From Ophioceras dolichostomum (lineage: Eukaryota; Ascomycota; Sordariomycetes; Magnaporthales; Ophioceraceae): 64,000 nt of DNA. The DNA lies in NCBI GenBank assembly GCA_003049485.1, contig PYST01000015.1, positions 127,248-191,247 on the forward strand. Direction: 5' to 3'. Position 1 is the stretch's first letter. Every line of letters begins with the position of its first letter. Position numbers and translations under genes: made by a program. The notes beneath the pieces are model-generated. The model searched no databases and was not told the origin of the DNA. It was given only the letters and a program-made list of their open reading frames with translations. This document shows, in pieces, positions 33,759-46,395 of the stretch.

Positions 33759-35845
33759 TCATTTATTTGGGCTATCCAAATACGGGTCAAATCCCACCTT
33801 CATTTTGGCCTCCTTCCTCGCTTTCCAGCGTTCCTCCCCCGAAAGCCCAGTCGTTGACGTCTCCTCCAAGAAGAACGTGAGGATATGGTCGGGGATGGAG
33901 AGATGAGGCATCTGCTGAAACTCCTGGAGACTCGTTAGACGGATGAGTACCTCCATGAGCGACAGTGACGACGTGATGGCCCGGAAAGGAGACCGCGCCA
34001 CAAACGATTCCGGGCTAACCACATTATTCAACACCTTAGACGAGGGAGTAGTGGTGTCCGCATTACCCGGCGGTGATCGGAGAGAGATATCTCGGATCTG
34101 AGCCATGAGCTTTGAATCCAAAGATGATCGGTTCGTTTTCCCTTTTGCAGCCACCCTCTTGGCCACGGCGATATCTGGCTCATCCTCCAACTCACTCGTG
34201 TCATCCTCGGTGCAAGAGCTGCTGTCTTGATCGTCCTCGACAAATACTTCTAATGCCATCCACTCAGAGTCGAGGTGGTGTGGAAAGCTCCATTCGGGGG
34301 GGCATGACGGCGTGTCATCGCTAAGGGTCGCCTTGGACGCCCTATCCGCACTCTCTCGCTGAAGCTGGGAATCGCACTCATCTTGCGTGTCTGACGCATC
34401 CGACCCAACATTCCCAATTTCGAGATCCGAAGCCACTTCTTCATCAGGAACATCCATGATGTCCTCGGCGACTTTTCTTGGAGGAGGGGCGTTGACGTCC
34501 CGCTTCAAGAGCAGAGCCGGGCTGTTGTCGGAATCCGTGCCGTTCCCAATATTCAAGATTCTGCCAGTATTAGTGTAGAATATCTTGGATATCTGGTGCA
34601 CGGGGACAGACTCCCGGATCCCCGCAATCCGAAGGTCGTCAAACGGACTGGGTCTCACCCCTTCTGAGTCGTGGAGGCGGCCGTCGTCGAGGTCTTCGAT
34701 GATCTCTAGATGGTAGAGATACTCGTTGGCGGGGAACAGGGATGCTGGCCCTGCCAACGCGTCCGTCTTGTCAAGTGCGGTAGATGGAGAAGGGGGAAGA
34801 TATCCCCGCTCCCGATCGAACTCCCAACCGGCGGGGATCCTGCACAGTCGAACCCGAGCCTTGTGAGTTACTTCCTGCCACAGAGGCTTCCTGTCACCCG
34901 TGCCAAAGCCGTAAGGTTCACTCTTTCCGGCGCTTCCCTCTCCGGTTGCCAGGCTTGAGGGGCTCACGACGCCAATGTTGCTTGGTGGCTGGACGGGACC
35001 CGAGCTGTGCCCCGAGAAGAGCATGTAGAGAGAAATGGCAAATGATGGGCCAATCTGAACAGGCCTGCTGGGATCATTGGCAAATTGGGTATCGCCAATC
35101 GTGAGAAATGTGCTTGCTTGCATCAGCCTTGAGGGAGAAACTCCCGGAGGCAGGGATGTCGAGAGATTCTCGCCAGAGGCGCTGATGGCAAACTGAAGCA
35201 TGTGCGCGTCTCGCTCTATGCGAGCGAGAAGCTGTTGCATCGCGTCGATGACCGGGCGGAGCTTGGCGGACTGCGACTCTGGTGATCGTGGTCGAGTAGT
35301 GGCCCGCTTAGTGGCCTCCTCGTCTTTGGCCACACCCTCAAGTTGCTTGCCTAGCGCTGTGATGCTTTGTCGAAGGGATTTCGCCAGCGGAACTGCAGTT
35401 TCTAGGAATACATTGCCCCTCCCGGATCTTTGAGAGAGTCAGATTTGATCCTTGTGCAGACTTGCGAAGCGTGTGATATAGCTGAGCCGCCGAAGTTTGG
35501 CGGAGTGGCTGAGGGGCTTTATCAGGTATGAGGATCAACTCACTTGAACTCGATGAGATCGATGGCAGGAGAGATAATCTAGAGCTCCAGCAGCCTGGGA
35601 TGTCAGAAACATGAGAAAAACGAGAGACCAGTGATAGGGCATAAATGATTAACAATTTTACGCACCTTGATCTTTTCATCCAACTCCTTCTGCAGGGACT
35701 TCAGCTCGCGGCGGATAGACTTGTCATCCACTGTTTGCAGCAGTCTGGAGCATTGTCGAACGGCGAATGTGGAGGTTAAGGCGATGCCAGACCTTATAGC
35801 CATATTCATGGCCTGCACGCCGAGTCTCGCGAGAAGGGCGTCCAT
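33759..35845 (-). CDS. YRB30: Ran-GTP-binding protein of the Yrb30 family
   Basis: Fungal Ran-binding protein that in yeast binds Gsp1-GTP and blocks its GAP-stimulated hydrolysis, shuttling between nucleus and cytosol. Three exons give 627 aa: 35845-35666, 35578-35544, 35427-33759. The N-terminus MDALLARLGVQAMNMAIRSG, then FAVRQCSRLL, matches the Yrb30 family opening. The spliced helix IISPAIDLIEFKSGRGNVFL and ETAVPLAKSLRQSITALGKQ follow as expected. The body contains the family's RanBP region (LQFAISASGENLSTSLPPGV, FANDPSRPVQIGPSFAISLY, LYHLEIIEDLDDGR) and ends PDHILTFFLEETSTTGL. An acidic insert (DDQDSSSCTEDDTSELEDE) sits in the centre. Intron 2 appears to end in AAG (CTCTCAAAG), the only acceptor that keeps the frame. 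Another acceptor choice would hit stops. Confidence 0.85.
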
Positions 35846-36987
35846 GGTAATGATAAAAGGTCCATGGTATGAAAAGAAACGTGCGAGCCGGGCGCTGACA
35901 GAGTGGTCCCGAGCTTTAAGGCTGTTGTTAGTAGATGGTTGTGGTGTGTTACAGTCATTCAATTCAGTGAACTTGAACGTGCTGTTTGTAGCGAGTGAAC
36001 TGTGACTTGTACCAGGCTGGCACGGTGGGGCCTCCTCGAGCTTCCCCTGCCCAGCCGTCGGTGTTCACAAGTGACAACAATGGTTGGCATACAAGGCCCC
36101 TAATCATGTACCGTGGTTGTTCTGTTGTACTCATTTACTTACAAATCCCAAGGTTCTCCTGGTTGATGCCCGACGAGACTTTCATCTTGCGGAAAGGCCT
36201 GCCATGGAGGGGGAAAACAAGGCCCAGATAGAATGAGATGGATGAGATGGGGGGGTTTGGCCACAGTCCCCGAACACAACAGACTGCTATTTAGTCATCA
36301 GTCGAAGACCTGGCTGAGAGGGAGGTTGTTGAAAGCATTGATGTTCAAGCCAAGATATTGAAACCTTTCGTTTCCCTCCACGAAATAACCGGGCTTTGCT
36401 TGGGGGCCTTTGTCCTCTCTGGGCGGCAACATTCATTTGGGATCAAGGTACTTCGTAGCCGTGCGACCTTGTTGTCGTCGACTGTCTTATCCCCGAAGAC
36501 TACCATGTTGCCCAACAGTGTCAATTAGCGATATCCATGATCACACTGTAACCCACTTCCTCCTCCTATTTGCGATGATTTCTGGCGCCGTCATGGTGGG
36601 GTAATTGCCTGGCCACATTTTCACTCGCACCGGAGCAGCCAATTCGATCAAGTCCGTGAGACCAACTCTTTAAGCATCCAGAAGACATCTGTCTCGACCC
36701 AAGCTCTGGACGGCCGTCTTGACACAGTGAGTCACCTCCGTTGATGCCCAGCGCAGCCTGCCTTACGGCACAGAATCCAGAGAGCAGGAGTCACATACAA
36801 GGCACTGCCACATTGCGGATTGTCGGAGCATGTAGTGGCTAGAGGCTGGAGGCTGGCTGCTGCATCGGACATTCATAAGCTAACAACGACTCTTTCGGGA
36901 AGCTCCTGCCAGTTGCGACAACCACTATCGTCACTCGCAAACTACCATCCGCTCTCCTTGCGACGTCCCATCGCAGAATCCTACACA
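35846..36987. promoter_or_regulatory. divergent intergenic region, YRB30 / SUP35
   Basis: About 1.1 kb between two divergently oriented start codons. No independent gene is visible. The last 168 bases before the Sup35 ATG are open in frame with it from an ATG at 36820, so an N-terminally extended protein is formally possible. Confidence 0.45.
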
Positions 36988-39395
36988 ATGTCGGACCTCA
37001 ACTCGTGGGAGGATGATCCTGCTGCTCAGGACGACAACCTCTCAAGACAGACACAACAGCAGATGAACCTAGGAGGGAACCAACAGGCGTCTAGCCAGCC
37101 TACTCCCGGCGTGTTCAGGCCGGGCGCAGCTACTTTCCAACCAGGAGCACAGTCCTTCCAGCCTGGGCAACCTTATGGTGGGAACTTCATGCCTCAGTAC
37201 CCGCAACAGCAGTACTATGGCGGACAAGGCTACGGCGGCTACCAACAATATGGTGGCCAACAAGGCTACAACCAATACGGCGGGGGCTACGGCGGCGTGT
37301 ATGGCCAAGGCGCATACAACAATCAGGGATACGGTGAGTTCTAGCGTCCAAATACTCTTTGGGTGGCATGTCGGACTAACTAGATGCCTTCCAGGCCAGT
37401 ATCCCGCCTACCAGAACCAACAGCCCAAGCAACAACAGCAGTACCAGCAACAGCAGCAACCCCCCAAGCAGCAGCAGCAACAGCAACAGCAACAACAGCA
37501 ACAGGCACCCACAGCAGCCGCGCCTACGATCGCCAAACGACCCATCGAGCCCGCTGCGTCTACCCCTTCAGCAGCCCCTGCAGCCCCTTCCGCCGATGCT
37601 AGCAAGCCAGCCCCCGCCAAGGAGGGTGTCGTGAAGGTGTTGAGCATTGGAGGCGACGCGAAGCCGAAGGCAAAGGTTCTGTCTATTGGTGCGCCGGGTG
37701 CTGCCAAGGAGGACCCCAAGAATGAAGAGACCTCGGCAGACCCCAAGCTCAAAGATTCGCCAGCGCCGACGTCTGAAGCCGGCTCCAAAGCTACGGCGGT
37801 GAAGGCCATCGAGAGGACCGGAACAGACACCACGAGTGCGAGCGGCAAGACATCCCCTACACCATCATCTGGTAGATCAAGCCCTTCCCGTGCCGCCAGC
37901 GGCAAGGGCGTCACTCGTGATGCCGCCGCTGTGGAGAAGGAGCAGGCCGCCGACGTGGACGATGAGACTCTACAAGAGATTTATGGCAAGGAGCACATAA
38001 ATATCATCTTTATCGGCCACGTCGATGCCGGCAAATCTACGCTGGGTGGGGCCATTCTCTACGTCACCGGCATGGTTGACCAGAGGACCCTGGACAAGTA
38101 CAAGCGGGAGGCGAAGGAGCTCGGCCGAGAGACCTGGTATCTCTCCTGGGCGCTGGATCTCACCAATGAGGAGCGCTCCAAGGGCAAGACTGTCGAGGTC
38201 GGCCGTGGCTTCTTCGAAACGGACAAGCGGCGGTACAGTATCCTGGATGCCCCGGGCCACAAGACATACGTGCCCAACATGATCGGCGGCGCGTCCCAGG
38301 CCGATGTCGGCATTCTCGTCATCAGCGCTCGCAAGGGTGAGTACGAGACTGGGTTCGAGAAGGGCGGACAGACCCGCGAGCACGCGATGCTTGCAAAGAC
38401 GCAGGGTGTCAACAAGCTCGTGGTCGCCATCAACAAGATGGACGACCCCACTGTCAACTGGTCGCAAGAGCGGTACAAGGAGTGCACCACCAAGCTTGCG
38501 CAGTTCCTCAAGGGCACAGGGTACAACCTCAAGACAGATGTGTTCTTCATGCCCATCGCCGCGCAGCAGACGATGGGTATCAAGGATCGCATTCCCCCTG
38601 GAGTGGCCCCTTGGTACGATGGGCCGTCATTGCTAGAGTATCTAGATAGCATGACGGCGCTCGAGCGCAAGGTGAATGCGCCGTTCATGATGGCCGTCGC
38701 CGGCAAGTACCGGGACATGGGCACCATGATTGAGGGCAAAGTCGAGGCTGGCGTGGTGAAGAAGGGCATGTCCCTGACCATGATGCCCAACAAGCAGCAA
38801 GTAGAGATTGCGGCGGTGTATGGCGAGACTGAGGACGAGATGTCGATCGCACAGTGCGGAGATCAGGTGCGGCTGCGACTGCGCGGCATCGAGGAGGAGG
38901 AGATCCTCCCAGGGTTCGTCCTCTGCTCGCCGAAGCGCCTGGTCCACACGGTGTCGCAGTTCGAGGCCCAGATCCGCATCCTCGACCTGAAGAGCATCCT
39001 GACCGCTGGATACAACTGCGTGCTGCACGTCCATGCCGCCATCGAGGAGGTCACATTCGCCGCACTGCTGCACAAGCTGCAGAAGGGCACCGGCCGGAAG
39101 AGCAAGGTCCCCCCTTCGCATGCCAAGAGGGGTGATAGTATCATCGCCCGCATGCAGGTCATCGGCGGTGCGGGCGCCGTGTGCGTCGAGAGGTTCGAGG
39201 ACTACGCCCAGATGGGTCGCTTCACCCTGAGAGACCAGGTAAGCTCCATCTTAACAATATCTTGCGAGTGAAGTCGTATACAGGCGAGTGCATAAGGGGG
39301 GTGAGCTAGCAGGCTAACTCGAGAGTAATCACTAGGGCCAAACCATCGCGATTGGCAAGATCACCAAGCTCATCACGGATCCAATCCCTGCTTAA
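36988..39395 (+). CDS. SUP35: translation termination factor eRF3 (Sup35)
   Basis: GTPase that works with eRF1 to end translation at stop codons. Three exons give 749 aa: 36988-37333, 37395-39238, 39336-39395. The start MSDLNSWEDDPAAQ lies in a good context (CACAATGTC). Residues 1-190 form a prion-like domain: QYYGGQGYGGYQQYGGQQGY and related Gly/Tyr/Gln/Asn repeats, then after intron 1 a polyglutamine block with prolines. A charged, Lys/Glu/Pro middle region follows. The EF-1-alpha-like core begins near residue 315: GHVDAGKST (G1), LDAPGHKTY (G3), AINKMDDP (G4). Beta-barrel domains end with GRFTLRDQ-GQTIAIGKITKLI. Organisation matches yeast Sup35 N-M-C domains, with Q/N-rich content similar but not identical. 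The last exon codes only 19 residues. Confidence 0.96.
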
Positions 39396-39691
39396 ATTCT
39401 GCTGGTTGGCGCAATGAGCAGTGCTGTCCTTCCAACTGGCCAGCCAGGAGCCAGGGAGACGCATATGTTGCCGTCATCCTAGATAAGCATTCTACGGATA
39501 TGACTGCATCATGGTGTGGCAGCAGGCATCGATGTCATACTAGTTCCGGGCGAGGGAGAAGATAGGCATGGAACATGGGAGAATAGGGAGGTAGACCTGC
39601 TCAAGCAAGCAAACTTTTTTTCTTCCGGACATTGCATTGGTATCTAACAAAATAAGAAAATAACAAGTAAACAGTCCCCATTCGCACTTAG

Positions 39692-39739
<48 letters not shown>

Positions 39740-42700
39740 CATCGGAATCAATTGTGAATGTTGATGGCGCCACGTCACGAAAAAGGAGTCTCGCCGGCGA
39801 GACCGTCCGCGCCGATGAGAGTTGCCGGTCTAGACGTGAGTAGTTCTCGGAGCATCGGTAGATGTCGGCGAGACTGTGGATATGCGGGGTCGTCCGCTTC
39901 CGAAACGATGGCAGGACCGCACACACTACCGGACGGACGAGGGGTTACATTGTGGCTGATGTCAGACAAGGGGAAAAACCGGAATCGACTCTGGGAGGCT
40001 TTTTCTCTTCGAAGGTTGTCGTGGGGTTTCAGAGCGCCGGGGACAACCGGGACTTCTTCCCCAAAGTCAATGATATCGACCTTCCAGAACCAGGTCCAAA
40101 AAAGATAAACGAACGAGATGCGGTTAGATCTATCTCCCACTTGCCCCATCGTCCAACCCCCCATTTGCCGCTCATCCCCGGACTTTTCTTTTCGTTCCAA
40201 TGAGTCCCCTTTTACCGCCCAGACGCGGGGTCTCGTGATGTCTCTGCTTTTTTTTTCTCTCCCCTTCTTTGTTGACTGTCCGAGTGGCACCCCTGACCGT
40301 TTCATTCATTGGGTGTACGAGGAGCAGGGGGATGCACAAAAACGGTTACGTCACATGCCCAATGTTCAACCAGCTGAAGGATCACGATGGGTGCATTTAC
40401 GTAAAGAACGGTCCCTCGCCGCCCCAGTTTAGGCCGACATCTTGAAGGCGAGGTACCTGAAGTATCTCGATGTTGTCACTCAATAGTCGGATTGCTAGTC
40501 CCTAGGTATAGGCCAGCTTGCGAGTTTGGGCTAGCCAGTGGCCACTAAGGAGGGCTCAGCCAAACCAACAATCGGAAAAGATCGGAACGATGAAAGATAT
40601 CAGATTGTGCACATTTGGCCCTCCATGGCGACGACACACAAGCCTACTCGGTACCCACCGGACCCCTGTCTCCCTGTTTGACAGATATTCCCGAGCTCCA
40701 ACTACCTACGTCCCCCTTTGCGTCGTCGTTCATGCCGGCAGGTTGCAGATAGTCCAATAGTGAAAATCGGCAAGGAGGAATACTGCTGGGCAAGCCCTTG
40801 ACGCGCCGGGCCAACGGAGTGGGGCGAGAACGAAGAGGAAGCGCAAAGGATCGTGCCGAGAGCTGTTGTCGTGTTTGTCGATCTCTTAGTTTGTGCATGC
40901 AGGCGCAGAGAAGACGGGCGAGAAAGAACTGCCTGGACCGTTCTCTCCCGAAAAGTTTACTTATAAGTTCCTGGCCAGAGCGGGCGACTAGGGACGAAAC
41001 GAGGGTCGCTACCAGCTATGACGACTTGGCTATGTCTGGATACCGACTTAGATACGACTAAACCCGAGCTCGTTCATCACTACTCGGCTTCTCCCAGCGT
41101 GAAACCGTGACAGAGTCTGCGCCAGTCAAGCGGGCGGCGTGCAGGCACTGTCGGTTCAATATCTTCTCTCCCGGGAGACGAAGCCGCCCTGCCTCACTGC
41201 GGGGTAGGCCTTGCGAGTCCCCACTATGCCAGCATTGAAATTGGGGAGAGAGTTGTCAACAGGAAGAGATGAAATAACGCATCATGTACACTGTACCTCT
41301 GACTTGAATCCACACCAGGTACATTTTACGTCCTATGCGGCAGGGGTTTGTTACAGGCCTGGTGTTGCCTTTGGCACTTCCCGGCAAAGCAGCCAAGTTG
41401 TCCAGGGGAGGTTTGGGGCAGTTGGGGGAACTGCCCAGCGAGCCAGGGCGCCATCTGTGAGGCGCCGGGTGGTGACCGTCCAATGAGCGTTCTGCGAAAC
41501 GGGACGGGTCTAAATGATGCACCAGTCAGGTGTCCCAGCCAGCTCGACTTACACGCCCGGTGACCACCACGAGAGCCGTCTGGTGCTTCTCGTCGATGGC
41601 CATCCGTAAATCGGCTGCCAGCCTCAGCTCCCAGCCCGAGTTTTCGCAAGAGAACCTCTTTCGTCTGCCGTAGGGCAAAATCTTTCCGATCAATAAATTC
41701 ATGCAGATCTTTTTCATTCGTCCTTCCCGCCGCTGATCCCGCTGGTTTCCGCCGATTTGCCGCCGGGGACCGGGTGTGTGTGCATCCACGTCGTCCCTGC
41801 TGCAACCGTACGTAACTCTGACAGGACTGACAGGCTAGACCGTCCGCTCCATGTCCTTATCGTAATATCGTTGGGCCATTGAGAGAACCCGCATGCGGAG
41901 CCTAGAGCCGGGCCAAGGCCGGACGGCCACCCCCGATTATCAGAAGGAGACCTGAGTTATTTGGGAGTTGTCACGGAAAGAAGGAACATGAAGGGAAGAT
42001 GGAAGCACGAGACGGTGAAAAAACGCAGAGGGGCGGCCAACACGCGGCCAACCAACGATACCGAAACATATTCCTTCTCGCATCTTTTTTTTGTCCTGTG
42101 TTTGCCTCCAGGTTCCGTCCGCCACCGGCAACTGGACGATAACAAACAACCGGGCTGAGCAACCTCACACCGGCCCCAGTCCCAGTGTCCCGAAGTAACC
42201 CAACCAGCCCTCTTCCCCGTTATTGCCCCCTCCCCGAGTTCAATGCCACGAAAATGTCGACTTGGAAAAACTCGCGAAAATCAGGGACCGAAAACAGAAT
42301 AAAAAAATACAAAATTTTTAATGCATCACTAGCGTCAGTCCCGAAGCGTGCAGGGGTGTGAACGCTGTCTGCTCCGGTTTGAATTCGTGCCCCAGTGCCC
42401 AATCACGGCCGGTGACAAAGGCCAGCCAGTCAGATGGCCCGGGAGGGCGCCGGCGGCTCCACCCTCCAAGGCGGTAACTTATACTTATATCCTCGGGTCT
42501 GGTCTACTGCCACGAGCCTGAGCCTGCACCTGTGGAGAAACTCTGCAGCCCCCAGGTCCTCTTGTCCTTTGACGACGACTCCTCGTCCTCCTTTGCCCTC
42601 TTAGCCCCATCTTCGCGTCTCTAAAGTGGACCGCGGCCGAAGCCAAACACTTCCATTCTCCCACCTGCTGCCACCCCGCTCCGCACTTTCGTATCGTTGG

Positions 42701-42847
42701 TAGAACGCTGCACACACACGCAGACTGCACACTGTCTCGAAAGCCAGCCCAGCAAGCCCAGCAAGCCCAGCCCTTCGACTCCCGAAGACGACCGACCCGG
42801 CACTCCAAGCACTCCCAGCATCCCAGTGTTGCCAGAAGTTTATAAAC
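39396..42847. other. 3.4-kb intergenic region between SUP35 and PEPCK
   Basis: The longest frame (39775-40305, minus, 176 codons) and others here have no conserved pattern and no convincing splice structure. The region includes a (GT)21 microsatellite, a GGTACCTGAAG-type motif at 40452, and the PEPCK promoter and 5' leader at its right end, with a TATAAAC just before the start codon and CAAGCCCAG repeats near 42750. I find no protein or RNA gene. Confidence 0.45.
39695..39736. repeat. (GT)21 microsatellite
   Basis: An uninterrupted GT dinucleotide run of 42 bases lies about 300 bp downstream of the SUP35 stop codon. Length variation between strains is expected, and the tract can adopt left-handed DNA. 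Confidence 0.98.
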
Positions 42848-45800
42848 ATGAAGGACCCCGTCCCGAGAGCTGCTTCCCCCTACGTTGACCCAACCGTCAA
42901 AGGCCCTCGCTCGCAGCAACTGTCCTCCGGATCGCATCCTCCCACCAGCAGTCTCCTTCGCAACACAAGTGCGTTCTCTCCTCTTCCTCTGCTCAATGTT
43001 GCGATGTCTCGCTCCTCTCCCTGGTCCCCCTCGCTGTTGCTACACCTCCCCATTCTCCATGTTCTTGCCCATCTCGCAAGCATGGCAGAATGGAGAGAGA
43101 TGGGCGAATAGACTCCTCCTGTCGTCACGACTTCAACCTCGGCACCTGGGCAACTTGTTACCGTGGCTAACATTTTCGTCGTTTTCGTCCGCCACAGTGC
43201 TTCCCAACCACGTCAACAGAACCTCCCTGCACCCTGGCGGTGTCCAGTAAGTCTAATCCCATAAGCCATCTGTCCTCGGCGGCATCATCACTAGCACTGC
43301 CACCACCATTGCCGCCGCAATCGCCGTCATCACCTGGTCCCCATCACATCCATCTCGTCTTTTTTTAGCCGCTGACCTCACCGTTTCTCACCTCCACCCA
43401 ACAGGGCGATCCACGAGCACACCGAGCTAGGTATGATATGACAATAACGCTTCCACGAACCGAGTCCAGCCTTTGTCCCGGAACATTCAGGAAGCGGATA
43501 CATCCTCCTTTTTCGACCCGGACAAGACTGACTCGGGGGTGCGCCCACAAACACAACAGAGGAGGAGCTCCATGAGAAGGCACACATCGACTACGACAGG
43601 GTCGCCATCGTAAGTATCACCTCGTAGTGTTTTAGCTTCAAGGCCCGCGAAACTCTGTTGTCCCGACGGACTCGCACTAACTGGATTCTAGATCCCCAAC
43701 CCGTCCGTTCCGGCACTGTACGAGGATGCTCTTGTAAGTTCGGCCTACCTACCCCGGCCTGATCTACCTCGTCGCCGTCACCGTTCTTGCTATCGAAGAC
43801 CAGGGCGACGGCGACGAGGACGACGATGCCTTCTTGGTTAGGTGTTAGATTTTTGTGCTAAGCCACAATAATGGCGATTGACGAAGCTGACAATGTGACC
43901 ACAAACGATGATGACAGGTCTACGAGCCCGGTTCAGCCATCAGCTCAACCGGTGCCTTGACGGCCTACTCGGGAGCCAAGACCGGCCGCTCTCCTCTTGA
44001 CAAGAGGGTCGTCAAGGAGCCAGGCTCAGAAAACGAGATCTGGTATGTTTTGTTTTTCTCAGAAGAGAGAGACAGTAAACCTTCACTGTTGCTTGCTTTA
44101 TCTACAGCTCATACTAACGCTTTCGTTCATCACAGGTGGGGACCCGTTAACAAGCCTATGAGCCCGGATGTAAGACCTAACCCTCTCCTAATTATTTTCA
44201 CTGCCCTCTTGACCTAGCCCTTACCGCCCTACGCCTGTTGTATCGCTTTGCCCCTTTGCCCCTCGCACTGCCGGTCACAAATGTCTCTGCGCATTCCAAT
44301 TCCTACTCTGCGCCACCTTCGTTTTCGATCCGAGGGCAGGTCACGCGGGCAGCGTCACAGCACCACAACTTGCCCAAATCACTCCGGAACTCGCCAATTC
44401 GTGCTCCTGCTTCTCTACGTCATGGTCTAAGTGGGCTATTAGCTTTGCAGTGAGCTAGGACGCCGATTGCATGTCGTTGGGCCGATTTTGGCTGTTGTCT
44501 TGCTCCGTTTCCCCCGGTCTGAAGCTGGCCCCCTCCATTGCCAACCCCGGTCGCTGGCGTCATAATGCGACGAGATTGGCTGGGTCCCAGGTTCAGACTT
44601 ATGCACCCCGCACGACCCAAACCAGCCATCAACATCCACACCAAGCACCCCCACCGCCACGTGACCACCCTAACCGCAACCACCATCTGCTTGCGATCGA
44701 GATGCACTCGAAATGCAGGAGAGATGCAGAAGCGGGGGGTGGGGGGAGGGGGGGCCTGCCTTCCTCTTTGATTAGGATTGGGCTATCATTCGATTGATTG
44801 TGCGCGATTGGTCTGTGAAGCAGCTGGACTGACTCGTGCTTGCTTTTCCGGTCTCCTTTTAGGTCTGGAAGATCAACCGCGAGCGCGCGATTGACTACCT
44901 CAACACCAGGAGCCGCATCTACGTGGTGGATGGCTATGCCGGCTGGGACGAGCAGTACCGCATCCGCGTGCGGGTGGTGTGCGCGCGTGCCTACCATGCG
45001 CTCTTCATGCGCAACATGCTCATCCGCCCTCCGCGCGAGGAGCTCGAGCACTTCCAGCCCGACTACACCATCTACAACGCCGGATCCTTCCCCGCCAACA
45101 GGTATACCGAGGGCATGACCTCGGGCACCTCGGTCGCCATCAACTTCGCCGAGAAGGAGATGGTCATCCTGGGCACCGAGTACGCCGGAGAGATGAAGAA
45201 GGGCGTCTTCACCGTGCTCTTCTACGAGATGCCCATCAAGCACAACGTCCTGACCCTGCACTCGTCTGCCAACGAGGGCCGCAATGGAGACGTCACGCTC
45301 TTCTTCGGACTGTCGGGCACTGGCAAGACCACCCTGTCGGCCGACCCCAACCGTGCCCTGATCGGTGACGACGAGCACTGCTGGAGCGACCGTGGCGTCT
45401 TCAACATTGAGGGTGGTGTAAGTTGACACAAGTTTATTCCTTTCCCTTGCAAAAAACCTCCGAGTGGCGCTAGCCAGATTTGCTGACAACTGGTCGTTCC
45501 CCGCCTATGCAGTGCTACGCCAAGTGCATCGGTCTCTCTGCGGAGAAGGAGCCCGATATTTTCGGCGCCATCCGTTTCGGATCCGTCTTGGAGAACGTGG
45601 TGTTCGATCCCGAGACCAGGGTAGTCGACTATGACGACGCCACTCTCACCGAGAACACTCGATGGTAGGTTTCTCTTTCTGGCTGTGCCCGCCGACACTG
45701 CTGTCTCTTTTTCTGCAACCGACTAACTCAACACCTTCCGTGTGTTTCACACAAACAGCGCCTACCCGATCGAGTACATCTCCAACGCCAAGATCCCCTG

Positions 45801-46395
45801 CATGTCGCCCAGCCACCCGAGCAACATCATCCTCCTCACCTGCGACGCCCGCGGCGTGCTCCCCCCAATCTCGAAGCTGAACCGCGCCCAGACCATGTTC
45901 CACTTCATCTCGGGCTACACCTCCAAGATGGCCGGTACCGAGGACGGCGTGACCGAGCCGCAGGCGACCTTCTCCTCGTGCTTCGCCCAGCCGTTCCTGG
46001 CCCTGCACCCGATGCGCTACGCCAAGATGCTGGCCGACAAGATCGACCAGCACAAGGCCAACGCCTGGCTGCTCAACACGGGCTGGGTCGGCGCCGGCGC
46101 CTCGCAAGGCGGCAAGCGCTGCCCGCTCAAGTACACGCGCGCCATCCTCGACGCCATCCACTCGGGCGAGCTCGCCAAGGCCGGCTACGAGACCTACGAG
46201 GTCTTCAACCTGCAGGTGCCCACCTCGTGCCCCGGCGTGCCGTCGGAGCTGCTCAACCCGCGCAACGCCTGGACCAAGGGCCACGACAGCTTCGCCGTCG
46301 AGGTCAACAAGCTCGGACAGCTGTTCCTCGAGAACTTCAAGAAGTACGAGTCTGAGGCCACCGAGGACGTGGTCAAGGCCGGGCCGGTCGTCTAG
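42848..46395 (+). CDS. PCK1: phosphoenolpyruvate carboxykinase (ATP)
   Basis: Cytosolic gluconeogenic enzyme converting oxaloacetate plus ATP to PEP plus CO2 and ADP (EC 4.1.1.49); acuF/PCK1 in fungi, normally induced on acetate and repressed by glucose. Ten exons give 596 aa: 42848-42968, 43198-43246, 43405-43430, 43560-43609, 43692-43733, 43918-44042, 44136-44169, 44863-45417, 45513-45664, 45759-46395. Conserved landmarks: NEIWWGPVNKPMSPD, the kinase-1a P-loop GLSGTGKTTLSADPNR near residue 300, the kinase-2 metal site DDEHCWSD, GYTSKMAGTEDGVTEP and GGKRCPLKYTRAILDAIH. The small 5' exons join in frame throughout. Introns are 82-229 nt except intron 7 at 693 nt, unusually long for a filamentous fungus and containing no coding-like frame. 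Length and motif order match fungal PEPCKs, so the enzyme should be active. Confidence 0.96.

Noticed and set aside
39775..40305. 176-codon minus-strand frame in the SUP35-PEPCK gap
   Set aside because: Charged, low-conservation sequence without domain or splice evidence.
42485..42937. 150-codon minus-strand frame antisense to the PEPCK leader
   Set aside because: Overlaps the PEPCK promoter and first exon; no protein features.
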